From NCBI GenBank assembly GCA_026988195.1, contig JALSLS010000483.1:1-5937 (forward strand): DNA of 5,937 bases, written 5' to 3'. The number at the start of each line of letters is the position of its first letter. The stretch's first letter is position 1. The position numbers and the translations under genes are program-made. The stretch is from Methylomonas sp. GTDB lineage: Bacteria; Pseudomonadota; Gammaproteobacteria; Methylococcales; Methylomonadaceae. Of this stretch, positions 1 through 5,082 are shown in pieces. The notes under the pieces are model-generated. The model had not been told where the DNA came from. It saw nothing but the letters and a program-made list of their open reading frames with translations, and did no database searches.

Positions 1-82
1 CCAGCTCTTTATCACTGGCGATAAAAGTATGTTTAACAGGAATAATGGTTAATAGCTGAAGAGCAAGCAGAAATGAATTCAT
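1..82 (-). CDS. cobS: CobS, adenosylcobinamide-GDP ribazoletransferase (N-terminal fragment, runs off left edge)
   Basis: CobS is an integral membrane enzyme that joins adenosylcobinamide-GDP to alpha-ribazole (or its 5'-phosphate) in the last part of cobalamin assembly. Only the first 27 codons are visible. The peptide starts MNSFLLALQLLTIIPV and continues to ASDKEL at the edge. The pattern F-x-x-A-L-Q-x-L-T-x-x-P-V is the usual CobS N-terminus, forming the first hydrophobic stretch. The ATG at 82-80 is the only possible start, because an in-frame TAG lies five codons upstream. No good Shine-Dalgarno sequence is visible. The assignment is strengthened by cobU and cobT on the same strand just upstream, which supply the two substrates of CobS. 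The remaining roughly 220 residues lie outside the window, so intactness cannot be judged. Confidence 0.82.
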   Translation of the reverse strand, partial: MNSFLLALQLLTIIPVKHTFIASDKEL

Positions 83-425
83 TAATATGAGCGGCTAGCG
101 AGTCTGGCAAAATATATTTCCATTAATTTTTCTAGGTCTGTTCTTCGTATTAAAGGGGAGTGACAGCACATGCTACTATATCAAATTAAGAAAATAGGAT
201 GTGCTGACGATAGGAAGCGCACCAACAGCAAGCGATGTGCTTAATTTAAGGGGGTTACCCTAGAGCACCTACCAAGGACATGCATTTAGGCAACCAGAAA
301 CAAAAAATCTGCGCAATCTGGGTGGGTTATTTATTGCCAGTTACCTTACCTCTTAAAAGAGGGTGTCTTATAGCCAAACTATAAAGCTTAGGAGGATCAT
401 TTGTAATGATATTTCTAAACCCTTT
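83..425. other. Gene-free gap between the TM2 gene and cobS
   Basis: I found no credible gene in these 343 bases. The longest readable piece is a 34-codon plus-strand frame at 280-384 with no recognisable product. The stretch contains a decayed copy of a REP-like repeat (core 202-221). It also holds small hairpins: ATCATT/AATGAT at 396-410, TTATAG/CTATAA at 368-384 and CCTCT/AGAGG at 349-362. None is followed by a convincing T-run on the minus strand, so no clear terminator ends the upstream operon here. I looked for cobalamin-riboswitch conserved elements ahead of cobS and recognised none. cobS is therefore either read through from the upstream operon or has its own promoter in this gap, which I cannot pinpoint. 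Confidence 0.6.
183..247. repeat. REP-like repeat, decayed copy 1
   Basis: The 20-mer TGCTGACGATAGGAAGCGCA at 202-221 occurs again, letter for letter, at 4349-4368. Here the second hairpin arm is decayed: only a GATGTGCTT-like piece at 234-242 remains, compared with GATGCGCTT in the other copy. The copy is bracketed by AAATTAAG (183-190) and CTTAATTT (240-247), a perfect 8-bp inverted repeat that may mark the edges of the unit or be chance in AT-rich DNA. The sequence is non-coding on both strands. Confidence 0.6.
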
Positions 426-842
426 TTATTTTAAAGGTCGCCCTTTGGCATCTCGATGAAAGTGTCCAGTAAACAATAATACAGCTTCAACAAACCCCCA
501 AACCACACCGTAACCCCCTGATAAATAAGTAACAGCCATTTGCATAATAGCCAACCAATAAAAACCTAAATAGAGTCTATGAGCACCTACCATCCCTAAA
601 ACCAGCCCTAATACAGCCGCTATATAATGATTTTTTACTGCTCGTATATCTTGCAAATAAGCACCAACGGGGCCGACACTCGTTGCACTCCCATCTTCTT
701 CAGGCATAAAGTCAACATCGTCACCTGCTGTAGGTGATGACTCTGACTCCCATTCATCTATATGAAATTCATAAAATTTATCGTCACATTCGATGACTCC
801 GGTTTGCGTCTCTTCATCGTAACTTTCAATATGCCCAATCAT
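426..842 (-). CDS. TM2-domain membrane protein with N-terminal cold-shock/OB-like domain
   Basis: This 138-residue protein has two parts. Residues 1-58 are acidic and resemble a short OB/cold-shock-like fold (G-x-I-x-x-Y then T-G-V-I-x-x-D-D and Y-x-F-x-x-x-E-W), a module often found in front of TM2 domains. Residues 70-127 form a TM2 domain. It has a first helix around 73-87, the turn motif G-x-x-G-A-H-R-x-Y-L-G at 83-93, and a second helix around 96-124 ending W-G-F-V-E; Glu119 stands where many TM2 proteins have Asp. The tail GRPLK is typical of proteobacterial members. The molecular function of bacterial TM2 proteins is not established. The start ATG has AAGG ten bases upstream. The gene is last in the visible operon, 24 nt after cobT. 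I see no reason to link it to cobalamin beyond co-transcription. Confidence 0.85.
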   Translation of the reverse strand: MIGHIESYDEETQTGVIECDDKFYEFHIDEWESESSPTAGDDVDFMPEEDGSATSVGPVGAYLQDIRAVKNHYIAAVLGLVLGMVGAHRLYLGFYWLAIMQMAVTYLSGGYGVVWGFVEAVLLFTGHFHRDAKGRPLK

Positions 843-866
843 TAATCTATTACCTTTATAATTATT

Positions 867-1907
867 TTAATTTATTGTAATTTTGGCTTGTTTAAATGTT
901 GCCATTTCATTATGGAGTTTACAGGCCATTTGCATCAGGGGAACAGCTGCAACTGCACCACTACCTTCACCTAAACGCATATTTAAATCTAGTAAAGGCT
1001 TCACCTTTAAGTACTTTAAAACAAGCCTATGTCCTTTTTCTTCTGATTGATGTGCATAAAAAAGCCATGGTTGTATTTTAGAATTAATTTTAATGGCTAA
1101 TAATGCCGCAACACTGCTAATAAAGCCATCAATTAATATGGCTAAACCTTGTTGGGCGGCAAAAATATATGCGCCAACTAAAGCTGCAATTTCAAACCCC
1201 CCTACATATTGTAGTATTTTTAAAGGTGAGTCCAAATTTTTCTGGTGTAGTTCGAGTGCCTTTTGAATCACATAAGATTTGTGATTAATCTTTTCAGTAC
1301 TTATTCCGGTTCCAGCCCCTGTTAGCTGCTCTACCCCTAGCCCTGTTATAGCTGCAGCAATAGCACTTGCACTTGTTGTATTCGCTATCCCCATCTCACC
1401 GCCAACAAACAACTGGGTCTTATGAGCAATAGCACGTTCTATTGCCTTTTTTCCAGCAGATAATGCCAATTGCATTTGTCCCTCGGTCATTGCCGCTTGT
1501 ACTGCGAAATTAGCCGTTCCTGCGCCCGCCCTATCCACAATCAATTCAGTTAATGTAATAGGCTTAACCAGTCCAACATCAACAATTTCAAACGGGGCTT
1601 TAATAAAACCAGACAACACATTTACGGCCGCCCCCCCTGTTGAAAAGTTCCTGACCATTTCGGTCGTCACAACCTGAGGAAACGCAGAAACCCCTTCTGC
1701 AGCAATACCATGATCAGCTGCAAAAACAGACACCCAGATTCTCTCAACAGTAGGTTTTTGTGTGTTTTGGATAGCAGCCAAACGAACCGCAATATCCTCT
1801 AATACCCCTAAAGAACCAGGAGGCTTTGTTAGTTGCTGCTGTCGGTTTAAAGCATCCTTATAAAATGCAACGTCAGGTACTTTAACGTTTGTGTTTAGCC
1901 ATTCCAT
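867..1907 (-). CDS. cobT: CobT, nicotinate-nucleotide:5,6-dimethylbenzimidazole phosphoribosyltransferase
   Basis: CobT is a cytoplasmic enzyme that transfers phosphoribose from nicotinate mononucleotide to the lower-ligand base (classically dimethylbenzimidazole), giving alpha-ribazole 5'-phosphate. The 346 residues match the usual family length. Recognisable motifs include L-T-K-P-P-G-S-L-G near residue 27, the A-A-D-H-G stretch near 64, G-G-E-M-G-I-A-N-T-T-S-A in the middle, and L-T-G-A-G-T-G soon after. Near the C-terminus RLGEGSGA carries Glu314, corresponding to the catalytic glutamate (Glu317 in the Salmonella enzyme). It starts three bases after the cobU stop with only a weak, distant AGG, so translation is probably coupled to cobU. 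The product is the donor substrate used by CobS. The reading frame is intact, with no missing key residue. Confidence 0.97.
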   Translation of the reverse strand: MEWLNTNVKVPDVAFYKDALNRQQQLTKPPGSLGVLEDIAVRLAAIQNTQKPTVERIWVSVFAADHGIAAEGVSAFPQVVTTEMVRNFSTGGAAVNVLSGFIKAPFEIVDVGLVKPITLTELIVDRAGAGTANFAVQAAMTEGQMQLALSAGKKAIERAIAHKTQLFVGGEMGIANTTSASAIAAAITGLGVEQLTGAGTGISTEKINHKSYVIQKALELHQKNLDSPLKILQYVGGFEIAALVGAYIFAAQQGLAILIDGFISSVAALLAIKINSKIQPWLFYAHQSEEKGHRLVLKYLKVKPLLDLNMRLGEGSGAVAAVPLMQMACKLHNEMATFKQAKITIN

Positions 1908-1910
1908 AAA

Positions 1911-2432
1911 TTATTTTAAAACCTGAGGAAGTCCCGCTGTAAGCAATACCACTCGATCGCTTAGCGAGGCAACTTGTTGGTTCAATAAACCCGCCTCATC
2001 AACAAAACGACGCGTCATTTTATCCATTGCAACAACGCCCAGCCCTAATTCATTGCTGACCATGATAAGCTGACCTGAAAAACCAGATAACACTTTAAAA
2101 AGCGCTTCAGTTTCACTGTCAAATATAGGCTGTTGTAGCTTACCCGTTTTATCAAATAGAATATTACTTAGCCATAAAGTCAGGCAATCAACCAGCAAAC
2201 AAAGTTCTTGTTGGCCATATTCATCTATTATCTTAGCAAGCTGAATAGGCTCTTCAATCGTTTGCCAGTGCTGTGGCCTACTTTGCTGATGCAACTGAAT
2301 TCTGGCTTTCATTTCAGCATCACCCGCTTCTGCGGTAGCAATATAAACCACCTTTTTAGTCGAGTTAATGGCTTGCTGTTCCGCATAGCGACTTTTCCCC
2401 GAGCGCGCACCACCTAATACCAATTCAATCAT
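1911..2432 (-). CDS. cobU: CobU, bifunctional adenosylcobinamide kinase / adenosylcobinamide-phosphate guanylyltransferase
   Basis: CobU phosphorylates adenosylcobinamide and then transfers GMP to it, giving adenosylcobinamide-GDP for CobS. I place the start at the ATG at 2432, giving 173 residues beginning MIELVLGGARSGKS. The P-loop GGARSGKS is at residues 7-14, right where the family has it. Other family blocks are YIATAEAGDAEMKARI (30-45) followed by His48, the position expected for the guanylylated histidine, then RPQHWQTIEEP. Further on come VDCLTLWLSN (81-90) and VSNELGLGVV (125-134) with its downstream R-x-F-x-D-x-x-G-x-x-N-Q. The open frame extends upstream to 2525, but those codons lie inside uspA and read as antisense-like filler. 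The start overlaps the uspA stop (ATGATTGA, 8 nt) and lacks a strong Shine-Dalgarno site, pointing to coupled translation. Confidence 0.96.
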   Translation of the reverse strand: MIELVLGGARSGKSRYAEQQAINSTKKVVYIATAEAGDAEMKARIQLHQQSRPQHWQTIEEPIQLAKIIDEYGQQELCLLVDCLTLWLSNILFDKTGKLQQPIFDSETEALFKVLSGFSGQLIMVSNELGLGVVAMDKMTRRFVDEAGLLNQQVASLSDRVVLLTAGLPQVLK

Positions 2433-2868
2433 TTTTAAGGCGAACAGCCAGAACATCACAATGTGCATGATGTAATACGCCATTTGCAGTTGAGCCCAGT
2501 AATAAAGCCAAGCCATGCCGACCATGAGAGCCTACGACAATAAGATCCACATCATTTTCGTCTGCAACCCGCACTATCTCAAGCTTTGGACTGCCAACCT
2601 CTAACCATTGCTTCTCTTCAGCAATATCTAACGCCTTTGCCATTTTTAATAATCGTTTCTTTCCTGCCTCTATAATTTGCTCCGTTAAATCCCCATCAAA
2701 AGGAATAATAGGCCCATAAGTAGCATCTGTAATAGGCAAGTTATCAACAACATGCACAATACTAAGCTGTGCTTGATTTTCTGTCGCTAATGCTTTCGCT
2801 TTTTCAGCCACATGCTCACCATGCTCAGTAAAGTCAGCAGCTAATAAAATATGTTTATAATGTCCCAT
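2425..2868 (-). CDS. Universal stress protein, UspA family
   Basis: This single-domain 147-residue Usp protein is expected to be a cytoplasmic dimer. The N-terminus HILLAADFT has the usual first strand and Asp12. The C-terminal ATP-binding signature is present: V-V-G-S-H-G-R-H-G from about residue 111 and L-L-G-S-T-A-N at 123-129. The spacing G-2x-G-8x-G-S/T is close to the classic G-2x-G-9x-G-S/T of nucleotide-binding Usps, so ATP binding is plausible but not certain. Family members act in stress survival, and the partner here cannot be read from sequence. The gene follows the membrane-protein stop by eight bases. Its ribosome site GAGG is embedded in that stop (TGAGG), and its own stop overlaps the cobU start. 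It is therefore sandwiched in the operon rather than being a stand-alone stress gene. Confidence 0.95.
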   Translation of the reverse strand: MGHYKHILLAADFTEHGEHVAEKAKALATENQAQLSIVHVVDNLPITDATYGPIIPFDGDLTEQIIEAGKKRLLKMAKALDIAEEKQWLEVGSPKLEIVRVADENDVDLIVVGSHGRHGLALLLGSTANGVLHHAHCDVLAVRLKND

Positions 2869-2876
2869 GGTTTACC

Positions 2877-3386
2877 TCATTCTGTCATGATTATTTCAGG
2901 AAATAGCCACCCCATCACCTGATAAGAAACTAGTATATACAAAAAAGCGACTCCTATCCCAAAAGCGAGCGGTCGCTCAAGAGCATGGCTAAAAATAGCC
3001 CCCGAAACCAACCAGTGCCAAATCATTAATATCACAATAACCACCAAGGAATTTACAGATCCTTGCCCGACTAAGGTTGCCATAACGGGAATCGCAAAAA
3101 AACTGATAATGGTATCTGTACCAATTAATGCACTGACTGTCTGTAGATAGCGGCTTTCTTTTTTGGCCATCAATAAAATCATATTTGTAAGCCCCAGCAC
3201 TAACACGAGTTCAACCAAAACTTGCAAAACAGCCGTTATAACATCAGTATTTAAAATTAAAATCAAAAAACTAACACCGGCATAACAAGGGATTAATAGA
3301 AATAATAACCCTCTAGAAATAGGTACATCTTGCGGCCCTTTTTTAAATAGACAAATTTCATAAAATAATTTTATTAATAGATACAT
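2877..3386 (-). CDS. Five-helix inner-membrane protein of unknown function
   Basis: The product is 169 residues and very hydrophobic. After a short amphipathic N-terminus with LFKKGPQDVPISR at residues 13-25, I see about five membrane segments: roughly 26-46, 50-73, 87-107, 111-134 and 140-163. There is a short basic loop AKKESR at 74-79 and no signal-peptide cleavage site. The general layout (short soluble head, then a bundle of helices with G-T-D-T-I-I and an internal Pro) is faintly like Yip1-type bacterial membrane proteins, but I do not recognise a named family. It is the promoter-proximal gene of the uspA-cobU-cobT operon. The start at 3386 is preceded by AGGA with only three or four bases of spacing. 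A cobinamide or cobalt transport role would be a guess from position only. Confidence 0.85.
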   Translation of the reverse strand: MYLLIKLFYEICLFKKGPQDVPISRGLLFLLIPCYAGVSFLILILNTDVITAVLQVLVELVLVLGLTNMILLMAKKESRYLQTVSALIGTDTIISFFAIPVMATLVGQGSVNSLVVIVILMIWHWLVSGAIFSHALERPLAFGIGVAFLYILVSYQVMGWLFPEIIMTE

Positions 3387-3413
3387 TTATCCTGAAAACT
3401 CTTAAAATATTAG

Positions 3414-3431
3414 GTATATTTACAAATATAC
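3414..3431. promoter_or_regulatory. Palindromic operator-like site GTATATTT-AC-AAATATAC
   Basis: This is a perfect inverted repeat with 8-bp arms (3414-3421 and 3424-3431) and a 2-base centre. It lies in the 156-bp gap between the divergent operon and yceI and covers the putative -10 of the minus-strand promoter. The geometry suits a dimeric repressor, but the local DNA is AT-rich and no regulator is identifiable. Confidence 0.35.
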
Positions 3432-3454
3432 TTTGCACCATTCTGAAAGTCCAA
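3425..3454 (-). promoter_or_regulatory. Candidate sigma-70 promoter for the minus-strand operon
   Basis: Read on the minus strand, TATATT (3430-3425) matches the -10 consensus at five of six positions. A weaker TTGGAC (3454-3449) lies 18 bases upstream as a possible -35. The transcript would start about 35 bases before the membrane-protein ATG. The -35 match is poor, so the call rests on the -10, the spacing and the need for an operon promoter in this divergent gap. Confidence 0.35.
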
Positions 3455-3542
3455 TCGTTGATGAATATTAAACGGGACATTCCTTTTATTATTATCAGCA
3501 GCAACACCAACCAACCTTTTTATAAAACAGGGAATACAAAAA

Positions 3543-4130
3543 ATGAAATTATTTCGATTAAAACAAACTTTATTGGCCATAGCCTTATCCACATCAGTAT
3601 GTACGGCATCTGCTGACTGGGCTTTAAACAATACTGAGTCTTCCCTCAACTTTATTTCTATCAAAAAATCAACCATTGGCGAAGTGCACTCATTTGAAAA
3701 ACTGAAAGGTTCTCTAAAAGATAATGGAGAAGCAAAGGTAATCGTTACTTTAGCAAGCCTTGAGAGCATGATCCCTAAACGTAATGAACGCATGAAAAAG
3801 GTATTGTTTGAAATATCTCAGTACCCTCAAGCTATGGTAACAACTAAACTTGATATTCATCGCATCAATAAATTAAAGGTTGGTGAATCATATACAGAAA
3901 CATTAGAGCTTGCCTTATCTATCCATGGCCAGCAACAAGAAGTTGAAGCAAATTTACGTATAACGGCTTTAAAAGGTAACAAAATACTCGCATCAACCAT
4001 TAAGCCAATTATTATTAATGCCAGTGATTTTAACCTGGTAAAAGGTATTGACGTTTTACGAACACTAGCAAAACTCCCTTCTATCAGCACAGCTATTCCA
4101 GTGACTGCTAGTTTTATTTTTGAGAAATAA
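3543..4130 (+). CDS. YceI-family periplasmic protein
   Basis: The product is 195 residues with a clear Sec signal peptide: basic start MKLFRLKQ, hydrophobic core to about residue 20, and likely cleavage after TASA (residue 24). The mature part is a YceI-type lipocalin-like beta barrel. It opens with W-A-L-N-N-T-E-S-S-L-N-F and a following G-E-V-H-S-F, has a middle strand L-A-L-S-I-H-G, and ends with the typical block I-N-A-S-D-F-N-L-V near 156-164, then LAKLPSISTAIPVTASF. YceI relatives bind long isoprenoid or fatty-acyl ligands. The ligand here is unknown. AGGGA lies nine bases before the ATG. The gene is divergent from the cobalamin operon and appears monocistronic. It is intact and of normal length for the family. 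Confidence 0.92.
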   Translation: MKLFRLKQTLLAIALSTSVCTASADWALNNTESSLNFISIKKSTIGEVHSFEKLKGSLKDNGEAKVIVTLASLESMIPKRNERMKKVLFEISQYPQAMVTTKLDIHRINKLKVGESYTETLELALSIHGQQQEVEANLRITALKGNKILASTIKPIIINASDFNLVKGIDVLRTLAKLPSISTAIPVTASFIFEK

Positions 4131-4162
4131 GGTTCTACAGGGTCATATTTTCGGTTTTCTAT

Positions 4163-4184
4163 TAGCTGCATTTGCTGGCAGCTA
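4163..4184. terminator. Weak hairpin downstream of yceI
   Basis: TAGCTGC (4163-4169) and GCAGCTA (4178-4184) form a 7-bp stem with an 8-base loop, 32 bases after the yceI stop. No continuous T-run follows on the plus strand, so it is at best a poor intrinsic terminator. Confidence 0.25.
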
Positions 4185-4348
4185 TCTTGCTAAGAAATCT
4201 CATAAAATACTCACCCCCAGCATTATAATTTAGCTATAAAGCACTTTCTCTTAAGGGATAAAAGTAAGTACTCTAAGGAACGAGGATTTAATAATACCCG
4301 AAAGTATGGCGCAGGGTTTTGGCTTCATAGGCATGTTGATGTAGGGTC

Positions 4349-4396
4349 TGCTGACGATAGGAAGCGCATAGTTTGCAGTTGATGCGCTTGTCAGCA
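4349..4396. repeat. REP-like hairpin, copy 2
   Basis: TGCTGAC (4349-4355) plus AAGCGCAT (4362-4369) pair perfectly with ATGCGCTT-GTCAGCA (4382-4396), giving 15 bp of stem. The left arm carries six extra bases, GATAGG (4356-4361), with no partner. This looks like a 6-base deletion from the right arm of an originally longer perfect hairpin. The first 20 bases are identical to 202-221. Outer GTAGGG (4341-4346) and CCCTAC (4408-4413) extend the symmetry. Confidence 0.75.
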
Positions 4397-4448
4397 CATC
4401 CTTATTTCCCTACTGCCAGGTTCCTTAGCTTATGGGAGCGCAGTGTTT

Positions 4449-4740
4449 TGTAGGAGCGTCCGCCCTCGGCGCGAATATAATAATGCTCTTTTCTCTAAAA
4501 CTTTCAATTATCTTCGCACCGACTAGTGCATGGACAGACATTTGCGCCTGCAATATCTGCATTCACTACATCCATGTAGATTATGCACGTAAGTAGAGCA
4601 ATGCACTAGGGCAGGAAGCCCGTAGGTAGAATAATGCAGGCGCTATTATCGAGGAGCAGCGAAGCGATGTGCCGACTAGTGCATGGATGCACGTAGGTAG
4701 AGCAATGCAGGAGCAATTGCCGAGGGCGGATGCTCCTACA
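4449..4740. mobile_element. 292-bp MITE-like element with 22-bp terminal inverted repeats
   Basis: The left end TGTAGGAGCGTCCGCCCTCG (4449-4468, then GC) and the right end 4719-4740 are inverted copies over 22 bp with one mismatch. The interior has no open frame but carries internal repeats: CCGACTAGTGCATGGA at 4519-4534 and again at 4672-4687, and three related 22-23-base units. Inverted pairs GCGCCTGCA/TGCAGGCGC (4544-4552, 4635-4643) and CTAGTGCA/TGCACTAG (4523-4530, 4602-4609) allow heavy folding. The ends, size and lack of coding fit a non-autonomous element or a dispersed extragenic repeat. I looked for a target duplication at the ends and did not find one, so transposition is inferred only. 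Confidence 0.6.
4583..4709 (+). repeat. Three spaced copies of a 22-23-base unit inside the 292-bp element
   Basis: The units lie at 4583-4605, 4618-4640 and 4687-4709. The first and third differ at one base (GTAAGTAG versus GTAGGTAG). The middle copy is more diverged (CCCGTAGGTAGAATAATGCA). The unit ends in AATGCA, itself half of the TGCATT motifs found inverted nearby. Confidence 0.65.
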
Positions 4741-4847
4741 TTATCATTGTTTACTCACAAGCTGAATAGTTACCATATATCAGGTTTTGATACTGAACAA
4801 TCAAATATCCAAACGATTTAAGTCAATAAAGAAGGGCAACAGCTAAC

Positions 4848-4934
4848 ATGTCAGAACAACATAAAAAAGAACAGGAAAAATAGCTGTGGAATTTTGCTAA
4901 TGCCTTGCGTGGCAATATGGGAACTGATAAATGG
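4848..4934 (+). pseudogene. Remnant of hsdM (type I restriction-modification methyltransferase), first ~29 codons
   Basis: From the ATG at 4848 the frame reads MSEQHKKEQEK, then a TAG at 4881-4883, then LWNFANALRGNMGTDKW. Bridging the stop, this is the standard HsdM N-terminus, in which K-x-L-E-x-Q-L-W-N-I-A-N-x-L-R-G-K-M is strongly conserved. The TAG sits exactly where the family has Gln, so a single CAG-to-TAG change explains it. GAAGGG at 4831-4836 remains as a ribosome site. Homology ends at about 4925-4931, next to a miniature-element insertion. The expected continuation (D-E-F-R-D-Y-I-L) is absent beyond that element too. No hsdS or hsdR is in the window. The call rests on about 28 residues from memory of the family. 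Confidence 0.65.
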
Positions 4935-5036
4935 TAACCGTTCAGTCCCCCTCTTTGGAAAAGAGGGGTTAGGGGAGATTTTATTAGACAAATCCCCCTC
5001 AATCCCCCTTTTTCAAAGGGGGAGGTGACCGGTTAC
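4934..5036. mobile_element. 103-bp palindromic MITE with exact 8-bp target-site duplication
   Basis: The element starts GTAACCG and ends CGGTTAC. The inverted ends continue for about 20 bp with small differences (left GTAACCGTTCAGTCCCCCTC, right arm read inverted GTAACCGGTCACCTCCCCCT). The whole unit is close to one long imperfect palindrome, each half carrying its own hairpin: CCCCTCTTT/AAAGAGGGG at 4948-4968 in the left half and a CCCCCTTT/AAAGGGGG hairpin in the right. It is flanked on both sides by GATAAATG (4926-4933 and 5037-5044), the mark of a transposase-made insertion. There is no coding sequence, so it must have been moved in trans. Confidence 0.8.
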
Positions 5037-5054
5037 GATAAATGTAGTCTTTGT

Positions 5055-5082
5055 AGGGTGAGCAATCTTTTTTGCCCACCCT
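5055..5082 (-). terminator. GC-rich hairpin downstream of the cohesin gene (terminator or dispersed repeat)
   Basis: On the minus strand AGGGTGGGCAA pairs with TTGCTCACCCT over 11 bp (one G-U pair) with a 6-base A-rich loop, beginning 31 bases after the cohesin-gene stop. A T-run is missing on that strand. On the plus strand TTTT directly follows the stem, but the stem has one A-C mismatch. It may therefore end transcription from either side, or be another short extragenic repeat. Confidence 0.45.

Noticed and set aside
280..384. 34-codon plus-strand frame starting ATG in the cobS upstream gap
   Set aside because: It is short, has no clear ribosome site and has no recognisable homology. Chance opening is the simplest explanation.
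83..425. Cobalamin riboswitch ahead of cobS
   Set aside because: Read on the minus strand, I found none of the conserved cobalamin-riboswitch blocks. A covariance-model search would be decisive, but nothing visible supports one.
896..1081. 61-codon plus-strand open frame
   Set aside because: It is antisense to the conserved C-terminal part of cobT, with no family resemblance and no independent ribosome site.
2208..2417. 69-codon plus-strand open frame
   Set aside because: It is antisense to the cobU P-loop region and the protein is compositionally meaningless.
2433..2525. Upstream extension of the cobU frame to an ATG at 2525
   Set aside because: The extra 31 residues lie wholly inside uspA, and the family N-terminus with its P-loop begins right at the ATG at 2432.
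3410..3793. 127-codon minus-strand open frame
   Set aside because: It is opposite the signal peptide and first strands of yceI, crosses the promoter region, and has no recognisable domain.
3857..4171. 104-codon minus-strand open frame
   Set aside because: It is a shadow of the C-terminal half of yceI, whose family motifs are clear on the plus strand.
4449..4740. CRISPR-like array from the three 22-23-base repeats
   Set aside because: Only three copies with unequal spacing (12 and 46 bases) and diverged sequence, lying inside a terminal-inverted-repeat element, with no cas genes.
4441..4748. Target-site duplication around the 292-bp element
   Set aside because: The eight bases on the left (CAGTGTTT) and on the right (TTATCATT) do not match, and shifting the ends by one or two bases does not help.
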